From assembly GCA_905221605.1 (NCBI GenBank), contig CAJNDS010000282.1, positions 48,501-112,500 on the forward strand: a stretch of DNA of 64,000 bases. Direction: 5' to 3'. Numbering within the stretch: the first letter of the stretch is position 1; each line of letters starts with the position of its first letter. The position numbers and the translations under genes were made by a program. This DNA comes from Symbiodinium natans (Eukaryota > Sar > Dinophyceae > Suessiales > Symbiodiniaceae). Below are positions 30,507 to 42,300 of the stretch, piece after piece. A model generated the notes under the pieces. The model was not told the DNA's origin, searched no databases, and saw nothing but the letters and a program-made list of their open reading frames with translations.

Positions 30507-31590
30507 GGAAAGGACTTCAGGAGCATGCAGGGTTCAGGTATGCAGGGTTAACTCTAAGCCTAAACCCCAAACCCGAAACTCTTTGAAGTCTTGGGTGAGG
30601 TTCAGGTTTTGCCCTAAATGGACATTTGCCAACAAGTGCTCCCCCCCCCCCCCCCCCCCCCCCCTACTAAATGCGATCCCTGTTCAGGGAACCCTAAACC
30701 CTCATGATTTCCTGGTGTGCATAGGGAGTGGTAAGCACCATGGAAAGGCAAGCTGGCTTGGCTAAGCTTTAGGGCTTAGGGCTTACGGTTCCACACGTAA
30801 GGGTTTAGCACATCTTGCGGGGACATCCTAAACCCTAAACCCTACACCCTAAACCCTAAAACCCTAAACCCTAAAACCCTAAAACCCTAAACCCTAAAAC
30901 CCTAAACCCTAAACCCTAAAACCCTAAACCCTAAACCCTAAACCCTACACCCTAAACCCTAAACCCTAACCCCTAACCCTGAAACCCTAAATGTAAAGCC
31001 CTAAACCCTTTCACCACCTTGGGCCAAACTCTCGACCTTGGCTCCTCGCCAAGCTCCCTTCCAAGCACGCAGCAACTCACGCCTAACAGTGGGTTTAGGG
31101 TTTAGGGTTTAGGGTTTAGGGTTTAGGGATTAGGGTTTAGGGTTTAGGGTTTAGGGTTCAGGGTTTAGGGAGTTTAAGGTTTCGGGGCCACCTTGCCTTC
31201 GGGGGTTTAGAGTCACGTTCCCGATTGGTTGGTGTTTGAAACAAGTATTTGGGTTGCTTTCACGAGCTTCTCGATGAGGGCCAGAAAGACAAGACAGCCA
31301 CTGCGGATTGGCTAGTTCTAAAGGAATCGCCAGAAATTTCCACGGCAAAGGGTCGTGGTACGCCTTCCAGGTTTCCTCGTCTCGCCCCGCAGTGGTCGGA
31401 GCAGGTGGACGAGGGCAGCGGCCGCGCAGGGAGGTGCCAGTTCGGCCCTGGCACAAATCTGATGTTCCTGAGGTCGTGATGTCCTCCCGCGCATATAAAT
31501 AGGGCCATGAGCGATCTCCGCCACATCAGGAAGCCACCCTGGGTTTAGGGTTTAGGGTTTTGGGCTTAGTTAGGGTACATTCGTGTTACC
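30507..31590. other. Poly(C) run, telomere-like arrays and a GC-rich island
   Basis: A C run lies at 30641-30664. CCCTAAA and CCCTAAAA mixed arrays occupy 30828-30990, and G-strand arrays 31091-31175. The island 31160-31525 is GC-rich with a 77-codon + frame (31249-31479, beginning at a TTG) that lacks recognised motifs. It could be a captured gene fragment, but I cannot support a gene. Confidence 0.6.
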
Positions 31591-31698
31591 CAGAGGGTCC
31601 ATTTGTAGTACTATGGTACCCTGATGGTACCCAAAACGCTACTCAATGGGATTTGCTGGGTACCTAACTCCATCATGGCACCACAAATGGACCCTCTG
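31591..31698. mobile_element. MITE-like inverted repeat, family B, copy 3
   Basis: CAGAGGGTCCATTTGTAGTA at the left and ACAAATGGACCCTCTG at the right. The internal ggtacccaaaacgctac is shared with copy 2. Confidence 0.82.
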
Positions 31699-33557
31699 GG
31701 CTAGAAGCTGGCAGCTACGCGTACAAGCCCTGTATGGAATAGGATTTGGCCTTTGGCGGCCCCTCCGAACGCTCTTTTGTGGGCGCTAAACCCCCAAACC
31801 CTAAACCCTAAACCCTAAACCCTAAACCCTAAACCTGATTAATCCCCCTCCCAAGTCCCTCTCGAGCTGCTGCATGCGAGGAAGCTAGGCTCGCCCACCA
31901 CTTCCCATTGGCCGCCTGCACATGATCAAGAGGGTGGAGTTCCTAGAGACCTCCATGCCACAAATCACATTCTAATGAGGGTACTCTTTTGGGGGTTAGG
32001 GTTTAGGGTTTAGGATTTAGGGTTTAGGGTTTAGGGTTTAGGGTTTAGGGTTTAGGTGCAAGATGGATCTTCATGGCTTTTCAGAAGCCGGGGTGTTCGA
32101 GGCTGGATAGGTTTTGGGGCATATAGGGTTTAATTATAGGGTGTAGGGCTTATAGGGTTCATGGGGGTTACAGGGTTTAGGGTTTAGGGGTTGGGTCAGG
32201 TACTTTGGGGTTTAGAACCTCAGAACCTGTGGGGTCACCCCCTTCTACCTCAAGCCCTTAGCCCCTCCTCGCTGTTCTCAAAAGATCTTGCAGTCTTGGC
32301 TAGCGATGCTGCGTTTCGGTAGCTCTACATTATATGGGTCTTCCTTCTCGGGAAGGAGATCAATGACCTTCTTTGCCAACAACATGTAAGGGGACCCTTC
32401 TGCGTTCAGAACATTTCCGAACCCTAAACCCTAAACCTCCCTGCGAGAAGCTCACCACCCGCTCAACATGCCAAAGCCCCTTCCAGCTCTGAAACGGACC
32501 CCTAAACCCTAAACCCTAAACCCTAAACCCTAAACCCTAAACCCTAAACCCTAAACCCTAAACCCTAAACCCTAAACCCTAAACCCTAAACCCTAAACCC
32601 TAAACCCTAAACCCTAAACCCTAAACCCTAAACCCTAAACCCCACAAGTCTAGGCAAACCCTACAACCCCCCCAAATCCGGAACCCTAAACCTGTGTTCC
32701 CCCAAGCCACGAGTTCCCTGAGCCCTAACACCCGAACCCTAAGCGCCCTAAACCCAAAAAACCCTAAACACCCTAAAAACCCTGAAACCCCAAACCCTAA
32801 ATTCATAATCCCCAAGACCCTCAACCTCAGGCTCCTCTCCCCTGTTCCTAATCTCCCCAAACCCTGAACCCTGAGCCCTAAGCCCCAAACCCTAAACCCT
32901 AAACCCTAAACCCTAAACCCTAAACCCTAAACCCTAGACCCTAGACCCTAAACCCTAAACCCTAAACCCTAAGTAAGCACCTCTACAGGAGGCCACGGCG
33001 GAGGCCAAGGCCGGCAGGGTTACCTTCATGGTGGCTGCCATCTGGTCGAGCCTCTCTGCATGAACTGTCGGGCGGAACGATGCATACTCTATGTGTAGCT
33101 TTAGGGTTTAGGGCTTTTAGGTTCAGGGCTCAGGAGGTACCCTTGAAACCCTCAGAAAAAAATGTTCGAACCGAGATCCTCTTAAGTCTTAGATCTCGAT
33201 GGGGGCCGGGGACATTAAAAAAAAAAAAAAGTCCGCCAAGGGCCTGCTTAGTAATATCCTGGATCCCTAAAATCTGGCATAGGCCCCCTTACACCCTAAA
33301 ACCCCAAAACCCCGAAACCCTAAAACCTTGACACCTTAAAACCCTAACACCCTAATACCCAAAACCCTACGAGGATGCGTTTATGATACCCCTAAACCCT
33401 AAATCCTGAACCCTAAACCCTAAACCGTAGACCCTAAACCCCAAACTCTAACTTATACTCCCCTTAAGAACCTTAATGAAAACAACATGTTTAATCTCCT
33501 CCTGGATTTTTTTAAAACAAAAATGAAGCTTATTCCCAAGGGGGATATAGTAACACC
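31699..33557. repeat. Mosaic with a 20-unit telomere-like array at 32499-32640
   Basis: Patches lie at 31790-31835, 31995-32055 and 32125-32190, and a clean CCCTAAA array at 32499-32640. Degenerate C-strand sequence follows at 32645-32880, arrays at 32885-32970, and variant patches at 33290-33450. Islands (31840-31990, 32190-32410, 32970-33290) show no gene. Confidence 0.82.
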
Positions 33558-33683
33558 CTACAGGGTGGGGCCCCCTTACTATACTACCTGTAGTTAAGGG
33601 ACTTATAACCTAACTTAGGGTCCTTATAACCCAATTTAGGGCCCTTATAACTCTACTTATAACTAGGGGGCCCCACCCTGTAG
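33558..33683. mobile_element. MITE-like inverted repeat, family C
   Basis: Ends CTACAGGGTGGGGCCCCCT and its complement AGGGGGCCCCACCCTGTAG. The interior holds three imperfect copies of a cttataac...ttagggcc block of about 22 bp. Only one copy was seen in the window. Confidence 0.72.
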
Positions 33684-34377
33684 AACCTAAGCCATGATCT
33701 AGGCTTCAGCGGCCAGCTTTCGGGTTGAAATGTTTGGGGCTCTTCGTCCCGGGCTTCAGAGGAGCGTCCCCTGGCTACCTTTTCCAGGCTGGGTTTAGGG
33801 TTTAGAGCTTCTTTTTTTTTGTGAGTGCTGTTCACGGATTGTTGGGGTTGTAGGGTTTTATCTAGTGTATAGGATTCATAGGGTCTATAGGATGTGTAGG
33901 AGCTTATAGGGCGTACAGGGTTTAGAAGGTTTGCACATAAACCCTTGAGCCCCAGTGTAGAGCCTAGCTCTATGGCGTGGGCCTGGTGACCGACACAGGC
34001 TTTCGCCTCGGGTCGTGGCAGCCTGCTATGTCAGAGAGCCTATTCGTCTGCAACAGCCGACCCTAAACCCTAAACCCGAAGCCATTCACCAAGAACTCAT
34101 TCATGGCAGGCTTCTCGCTCTTTCGGCCCTAACATCAGGCCCGCATAAGACCACATTTGCATGCACAGCAGTAGATTGTTCCAAGCTATGGTCCCTGTCG
34201 GGTCCCTCAAAACAAGGGCCTCCCCCCCAATATAAGTACCAACATTCAGACAAACCATGTGCACATGTGTATATAGAGAGAGAGAGGGAGACACCTTTGT
34301 GTGTACGTATGTGTGCATGGTATGGTATGGTACGGCACCGTACGTTGCGGCACTATCTATGTTATGCTGAGATTTTC
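33684..34377. other. Unique DNA, no recognised gene
   Basis: A 60-codon minus frame at 33653 and a 130-codon + frame at 34015-34407 run through simple sequence (gagagaga, tatggtatggta). A tiny CCCTAAA patch lies at 34060-34078. Nothing is convincing. Confidence 0.5.
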
Positions 34378-34735
34378 ATTAATACATATGTATATATATA
34401 TATATAGATATTCATATTCATATTAATCTTAATGTTAATTTCCATGTTAATATTCATATTAATAGTAGTATTAAAAATGAATATTAATATTAATAGTAAT
34501 GGTACTATTAATTTTAAAAATAATCTTAATATTAATACTAATATTGAAATTAAAATTAATATCAATATGAATATTAATATTAATGTTACTATTAATAATA
34601 ATATTAATATTAATACTAATATTAATATTGATATAAATATACATATAAATATTAATATTTATATTGATATTAATATTAATATTGAAATAAAAACTAATAT
34701 ATTAATATGAATATTAATATTAATACTTTTTTATT
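34378..34735. repeat. AT-rich simple repeat of ATTAAT/AATATT type
   Basis: About 360 bp composed almost only of A and T with occasional G or C. The Asn/Ile-only reading frames across it are compositional. Confidence 0.95.
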
Positions 34736-35411
34736 CATGATTTTTTAAGTCTACATAAATATATGCTTTGCATGTCCCCTCTTTCGAAGACCCTACACCC
34801 CAAGCAAACTCTAAACCCGAAACGAAACAGGACGGAAGCTCAGCGCCGGACAGATGCACCGCCACCTCCCACCTCACTGGCCCGACACCCCCAAACCCTA
34901 AACCCTAAACCCGAAACCCTGAACCCTAAACCCTGAACCCTAAACCCTCTGTACACCCTACCTTAAACCCTATACACCCTAGACCCTAAGCTTAATTGAA
35001 ACCCTAAACCCTAAGTCCTAAACCCTGCACCCCAAACCCTAAACCCTAAACCCTAAACTTTAAACCCTAAACCCCTAGCCCTAAGACCTAAAAGTTCAGG
35101 GTTTGGGGCTTCTAAGGGTTTGGGGCTTTGTTTTGGGCTTGGGATGCCAGATGGCTTTACCAGGATGGGTGACTCGGCCCTATAACCCCAAAACCAAGCC
35201 TAAAAGGGCCCTGTTAAGAGACTAGTGGGGTTTAGGGTTTAGGGTTTAGGGTTTGGGGTTCAGGGTTTAGGGTTTAGGGTTTAGGGTTTAGGGGTGTCAT
35301 AGACCCATGCTGGTAGGGCTTTAGGGTGGTTCGGGGTCTTTCTAGCCGTTAGGGTTGAGGGGTTTGGAACTCAGGGGCTGCGGCCCACAGAGTCATCTAG
35401 GAAACCATCTA
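34736..35411. repeat. Mosaic of telomere-like patches
   Basis: C-strand patches lie at 34888-34950, 35000-35085 and a G-strand array at 35227-35295. The islands carry no gene. Confidence 0.8.
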
Positions 35412-35629
35412 CCTGGAGGTTCATGGTACTTATTAACCAACTATAACTGTACTTCTAACCCACTTGTAAACCCTAAACCCTAAACCCTAAACCCTAAACC
35501 CTAAACCCTAAACCCTAAACCCTAAACTCTAAACCCTAAACCCTAAACCCCCTTAAGTGCCCTAAGTGGGTTATAAGTACAGTTCTAAGTACAGACATAA
35601 CTGGTTGATGAGTACCATGAACCTTCAAG
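35412..35629. mobile_element. MITE-like inverted repeat, family A, copy 3, with a telomere-like core
   Basis: Left arm CCTGGAGGTTCATGGTACTT, right arm GAGTACCATGAACCTTCAAG. A CCCTAAA array of about 12 units occupies about 35466-35551 between the arms. The distal half contains a partially duplicated gtacagttctaagtacagac. Confidence 0.8.
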
Positions 35630-35649
35630 CGCGGGTAGGTTCACGGGCA

Positions 35650-35787
35650 CTGAATATGGCCCCTTACCCTCTTTCAAGAGTTCTGACGTATGGGTCCTTG
35701 GGTTGTATAAAATAAAGTATGTAGGGAGATTATGAGGGGCGCCCTTTTAAGGGCCCCGGCCCATTCTAATGGACCATGTAACTACCC
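35650..35787. mobile_element. MITE-like element, family D, copy 1
   Basis: Ends in GGACCATGTAACTACC. Its left part matches the reverse complement of the element at 53611-53688 with several changes, and about 50 bp of extra sequence lies between the arms. Confidence 0.5.
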
Positions 35788-36024
35788 TAAGAAGCCGTCG
35801 AGCTTCAAACCTCTAAGCCTCAGGGTTTATATCTTACTAAACCCTAAACCCTAAACCCCAAACCCCAAACCCTAAACCCTAAGCCTAAGGTTTAGGGTTC
35901 TTGGTTTAGGGACTTCTGTCCCACAAGCCGGCAGCCTAAGAAGGAAAGAGGCTGCCCTGTTTGTTGTGTTTAGACGGGGTGCCTTGTAAAGGAATCCGAA
36001 CCCTAACAGACCGAATCTTAGGTC
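35788..36024. other. Short island left of the Copia element
   Basis: A telomere-like patch lies at 35838-35885, then unique DNA; no gene. Confidence 0.6.
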
Positions 36025-36030
36025 CTTCAG

Positions 36031-36358
36031 TTGGAATGCGGAGTCCTGCCTGCTGCTCCAACTTGATGCTCTGAACTTCTCCCCAATTGAATTGGTCGAT
36101 TGAATGCATCGGACCCTTTTCTCAGCGCCATTGCCGAAAGGTGGAGTATGATACGTCACTGCTATGTGCCTTCAATGAATTCGTACAAAGGGCTCAAGTA
36201 TGAACAGTCTGTCAAGAGGGACTCTGTGTGATCCACTCGTTGGAAACAACCCAATGGGCCTAATTAGTTCAAATGTCACTGCAAGTTCTCTGAACCGGGA
36301 GGCTGAGGTCGCACAAGATGTGCTGCACCTGCCAAGTAGAGCTGTTAAATCTTGACTC
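36031..36358 (-). repeat. 3' LTR of the Copia element
   Basis: Plus-strand text starts TTGGAATGCGGAG and ends AAATCTTGACTC. It differs from 46496-46823 only in a GG versus TC pair near 36297. The outer copy of the gag start region is carried here but has no downstream gag. Confidence 0.92.
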
Positions 36359-36394
36359 GGGCTGTATGTGCTAGAGCTTTGCTCCGCGGTCTGC
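36353..36394 (-). repeat. LTR-junction motif duplicated inside pol
   Basis: The segment tgactcgggctgtatgtgc ... cgcggtctgc, spanning the 3' LTR edge and pol's last codons, recurs at 42710-42740 with one mismatch and a 11-bp gap. Confidence 0.65.
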
Positions 36395-39300
36395 ATTGTC
36401 ACTTCTCTGAGCTGTTACACGTGTCTTGCACACATGGATTTTGATTTCTTGGGAAATATGCCACACTGCGTCCGCACAGGCAGTACGGATTGCGGATCTG
36501 TCGATCGCTCCTTTGTTGAGCGCATCTGCAAGCATATCTCTGGTGTCAACCCAAATTAAGCGACTAATACCCCTACCTAAGAGCTCCCTAAACGCCAAGA
36601 GATGCAACATCATTGCTCCGTCGGTACACTTGACATCCTCGGCACAAGCACTTGTCCAAACGCTGAAAGCATCCAGAATAACATCCAGCTGCAAAGCGTG
36701 GGTCATGGACTCTTGTTTGAATAGCAGTTGACTGGCACTCATGCAACCTTGCAGCAGCTCAGACATAGCAGAGTTTATCTGCATAGCTGCACCTGCAATA
36801 TCCAAGGCACTCAAAAGCTCAGCAGCATATGTGCTGCGACACACGCGGCTCTGCTTCTTGGATACAAAATCTAGCAACTGTATGGAATTCGTTCCAGTGA
36901 AGGGACCATCACGGTCCACAAGCGCTATCACGCCGGATCGGACTGCAAGGTGTTCTTGGCCCTCTCCTTTGAAGCTACTGTCAGTGACTACCACCAACCT
37001 CCAAGGTCTGGGAACCTTCTTATACCTCAGGCATAGGGGTTTTAATTTCAAATACTTTAAGACCCTGTTTAGATTGGCAACATCCTGTACACGTGGTGCC
37101 TTTAGCCTTCTTTGTAGCGCGGATACAAACACTGCCACATCAGGTCTAGTTTGCGTGGTCCATGCAACTCCACCTAGGAGGGACATATAAAGTCGTGCAA
37201 TTTCCGGTGATACTTCTGCTTCAGGCTGCATTACTTTCAAATCGGCATCGGGTATTGGTCTAAGTTCGGCGATATAGTGCTGTTGGCTCAGCACCCGGGT
37301 GCCATCTGACTCAAGTGAGTGCTTTAACCCCAAGTGCTCAAAACAGTCATTTTCTACCTTTAGTTGGTCAAATTCCTTTTCTAAACCACGAATTATGGCG
37401 GCACGCTCGCTGTCGTTACCTGTGATCTTGAGATCGTCTACATGTATCGATAACAAGGCAAGTAATTTTCCATTTGAATGCTTGGCAAACAGCTGTGCAT
37501 CGGCTTGCAGAGGACGCAACTCCAGTTGCGCCAACACACGCTTCAAAGCCAACGCCCACAGACGCGGCGCATCCTTGAGTCCGAAACCTGGCTTGAGTAA
37601 ATACAAAACCTCACGATCACAGTTGAAGCTTTCGAGGCCGGGGATGGCTTGAATAAGCTCAGCAGAACCTGGCGGCAGGATCAATTGTACATCTCGAAGC
37701 ACAGCGTCCTCACCATTTTCGAAAAGCTCACGAAATGTAAGGCCCCTTAAAAAGGCTTCGGCAACATCTGCCGATGTCAATCCCCAACCAAATTGCACCG
37801 AAGTTATCAGCACCAACCGTTGACCCCATCTAGACGTTGTACCGGCAAAGTTTTGTACAGCTTGTACATCCTTAAAACCTTGCACGACAAGTCGGGCTTT
37901 AATTTCGCGTGTTCCCTCTATCATCTTCCACTTGAGAACCCATTTAGAAGACAACGCATTAGTCGCAGTAGCACGAGGCCCTCTGCGCCACGCGCGATGT
38001 GTGTTCCACCGCAGCAATTCTTTTATCATTGCTTTTCTACAGCGCTCCGCGTTTTCCAAGGCTTCTTGTCTAGTCAAAATGTTGTTGGCACGCTCAATAA
38101 CCGGATTCAACGGTGCTTCAAAGTTCATCGACACCGTCTCGTCCTCTTTCACGCTGTCACGAAAACACACCAAATACTTTGCTGCTTGGCTGGTGAACTC
38201 TATTTGCAAAGGTTCATCAAGAAGTTCGCTTACGTTGAATATGTAAATGTTTGAACCGACGTTATGACGACACACCTCCGGCGGTCTTGTCAAAAACTGA
38301 TACCACTCATCCTCATCAGCAGTTGGCTCGAAAGTGTCGGATGACTCAGACGCAGATTGGACTGTGGCATCACCGTGCGACTCACGAGGCGTTCCAATGT
38401 CGAACTCCTCAGGCCCAACCTGATCGGTGGCCCTTGCATTTTCAATTGCACGCTGGCGCCGGTTTTGCATTACCGCTGAGGTGATGTCTTGCACTCGTGG
38501 AAGCTGCGGATCGCTTATTCCACCGATGTTTGGGATGTCTTGGACATGTTGTCTCAGCGACAACACAGTTTCAGCATCTACAGCAAAGAATTGTACGAAT
38601 GCCACGTCGTTGCACTTTCGGCCAAGCATGCGTTCAAAGTTTACAGAACAGGACCCAGGAATGTACGCTACTGACCACGCATCCAGATGGCCCTTGTCCC
38701 ACATGAGCAACAAGGACTCATCACACTCTACACCTGCCAGAGTTGGTACAGAGTTCCCCAACCTGAATGAGATTACCCCGTTAAACTGCAGGTTGCAAGC
38801 GGCCATGTGGAGTCCAGCGATGACCTCAACAGGAAGACGAGCATTGTTCTCGAAGCTTCGCCACACTCCTTGCTGTCTGAACCAACCCAACCGTACGACC
38901 TGCCTATCTAGTGACTCAGCGGCATGCCGAATCACTCCTACTGGCGTGGATACAGGCTCATGGGTCATCAGCACAGTGTACATTAAGGAGCGGCGCAAGT
39001 CTTGCACTCGACACAGCATCGCCTTGCCTTGGAACCTGATGGTGATGTGACCTTGTGTCAGTGTGCTCACATCAACGACCGTGGCTGGACCTAACCATCC
39101 GCTATGGTCCTTTGTGGCAGGTTGCCTCCAAAAATCTACCTGTTCACCGACAGACAGTTCAAGAAGCTCGCCTGTGACTCTTGTTTTATGTTTAGTGGCC
39201 CGCTCTAATTTGGCAGCGGCAGTTGCCTGAACCATCGCCTGAATGCTCTTTGCCCTCAGGCGATCAGCGTCTTTTGCTTCGATGTCAGGTCCACTTTCAG

Positions 39301-42300
39301 CATCAACTACGTCAAACAAGTGTGGGACTCGTCCAATTACCGCTTCGTAAGGACTTGCATTTCCAATTCGCATCATGGCATTTTTAACGTACACACATTC
39401 AGACAAAATTGCCTCAAAAGACGCCTTTATGCCATCGGCCATGGTTTGATCTCGCAGTAAGTGGAATTGATGCCGTAACAACGCATGATGTCTTTCAACT
39501 ACATTTGCGTGAGCGTAGCGAGCCTTAGGGACGAACTTAATGTTACGATGACTCATCCAGGCGGCTGCTGCCGGCGACGCAAGTCCACCTTCCTGATCAC
39601 TTACAATCGCCATTGGTGGACCAAACAGGCTCAACCAATGCTTTTGGATACACTCCAGCAGCGTGTCAGTAAGTTTGTTTGGAATCACGGTTGCCACACA
39701 AAAACGCGTACAAACGTCCACCATATGAAAAATCACCTTGTCCAAAATGAACAACAAATCAATCTGGACTTCTTCATTAAACATCGTGGGCAAATTTGTA
39801 CTCATTATGGCTTTTGCTCCAGGCCTCGTCCAGCTACGACATATACCACAAGTGTCTGTTATTTGCGCTACCATTTCCAAGACCTGCGGCTCAACCCCTG
39901 CTGCTGCAAGCAATCCACGCAAACGTTGTGTGGAAGGATGGTAAAATCTCACATGTAGCTGTCTTAAAGCTCTGCGGACCACAGCTTCGTTGAGACTGCG
40001 CAGCTTTTGCAAAGCGCGACCGAGATCGAATCTCGTCCATGCTTCCTCCGACTGCGCTGGCGGGGCTTCTTCTATAGGTGGAACTGCTTCTGGCGGTGAG
40101 GAAGCTGCTGCTGCCTCGCGTTCTGCACGCGGTGCACTCGGTCCAACAGCGGCTGCTGCGTCACCTGCGATCGGAGCGTCACCTTCCCGAGAGCTTGCTG
40201 CCCGACCTGCTGCGTCAGGCGGCGCGCGGTCCGCTGCCCGTCCTGCTGCTGCCGGCGGCGCGATGTCTCGAGAAGCTGACGCTTCACGACCTGATGACCT
40301 GGATGGCCTTGCACTGCTGGATGCTACACTACCTGGCTCCCCACCTAAACCACCATTAACCACCTGAACAGCTGCGTCTCGTCTACGAGCAGCCGGTGCG
40401 TGAGATGCATCTCTCGGCCTTGCACGACTTGGTCCTGGTCCGGAATCTAGCCTGGCCTCTGAAGTAGGCTCACGCGCTGCTGGAATTCTTACATCTCCAC
40501 GTCGACGTTCACGACTGGCCCCTGCCGGCATGTCCCTTGAAACAGACCACTGGCACGTTTCATTAAGGCGATGTTCTTCATGTACACGAGGCTTATTTGA
40601 CTGACACGCCGGACACTCCCAAACCTTGGGTTCGACATTCTTGTGCATACAGTCGTCTACATGCGTATGTGAGGGGTCCTCTTTTCTCTTGTGCCATCTA
40701 CAACCAGGACAAACCATGCTTCTTGTGTCTACTGTGGGAAAGGACACAGATGACCCTAAAACCAGATCGGCGATGGCAGAAGCAAATATCCTACACATGT
40801 CGCGCGGCCACTCCTGACACACCTGGCTGGGCACACCGTTTGCCCGATCACTGATTGAAGAAACTCCTGCGTGCGCGTGAGTTCCTGCGCACTGCTTGCT
40901 TCGGAACCTGTGAACGAGCGTCTCGTGAGATGCCCACAGCTCAGTCCTCTTCCGAATTGGAAGGTGCGGCGGTTTCGGAGACTTTAAACCCACTTGGCAC
41001 TGGTCAAAGATGCACTGCACACTGATGGGTCGTAACGACGACCACTCGGGCAGCTGGTACAACTCACTGCCAGCAGGTTGTTCTATGAGAAAGTGTCGCT
41101 GATTTTGCAACTGCCAGCAAGCAATGTCATAGCACAAGCGTGCGAAAACTTCACCTTCATATCGGGAAGACGCATAACCGTCGGGATGCAAGACTCGATT
41201 GATGCGGCTCATCGGTCCGAAAGCTCGACACGGCGGTCCCATCAAGACAACGGTGGGTTTCACCTTCAGAAGATAGCATTTAAGAGCTGCGACGTCTTTT
41301 GAATCGGTCAAGTCGAAACCCGTGACTGCATCAAAATTCTGTCCTGAAGCCATATCGAAACCCCGGGTAAGCATGTATGAAGTTCTACCCTTTCCTCCAA
41401 ACAGCTCAACCAGGTGAACCTGAGCTTGTGACAACTCGTTGCTGAACATGGCACCCAACTGCCTAATCGAGCACACACCTTGGACCGTAAGTTGTGATTT
41501 TGGAATTGAACATCCCGATCCATGGAACTGATTTTCGACCCCTTGCAGGCTTGCATACACGTGCTCTATGGTCGCATTCCAATCGTCAGGCATCTCATCT
41601 TCTTCTAAACTACTCAGGAGATATGCAGACCAAGGCACGACCTCAGTGTGAAGCAAAAGGGACGAGAGATCCTCTCCGCAGTCTTGGTAAATCTGCTCGA
41701 CGATTTGCACTTTCTTACGAGGAGATAAACCTTCCTGTTTTATCTGCCTTAGGCGTTCTTTCTGCTTCACAGCCTGCTCAGTCGGATACACACACTCTGC
41801 ATCGACATCTGAATCGAACGTCTGAAACGTTACGCGCTTGTGGGATGCGCTAGACTCAGCCATAGGTGCATATGGGGTTGCGTTAGGCAGGGGAAACCCA
41901 TAGTTTACTAGCCTGACTTTAGTCTCTGTGTCAAGTTCCAACATCGCACGATTTGCGTAGATCGCCAAGGTATATCTTTCTCCTTGCCACGGCATTGAGG
42001 CATGGTACCTCTCAGGATCAAAGCGTATCATTCGATGCTTACATGACAGAAGCTTACCGGGCATATATTCACCCCGATCTGAAACCAGCCATTTAACCTC
42101 TTTACAACCCTCTATTTCACCTTCTAGTAACTGCACCCATAACTGACCATTTTTGTAAGAACCCAAACCAATTAGTTGATTCGCTGTACCACTAAGGTTC
42201 CCATAATCCCAGTGCGGCTTAAACTTGGCATTGCGATTGACAGAAATAGAAGTCCAGGTTCCACTTGCGTGGTGATGTTTGGCAAAGGCATTTAGATAGC

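Noticed and set aside
34362..34710. Asn/Ile-rich + frame and Leu/Ile-rich minus frame
   Set aside because: AT-rich simple repeat; the absence of stops is compositional.
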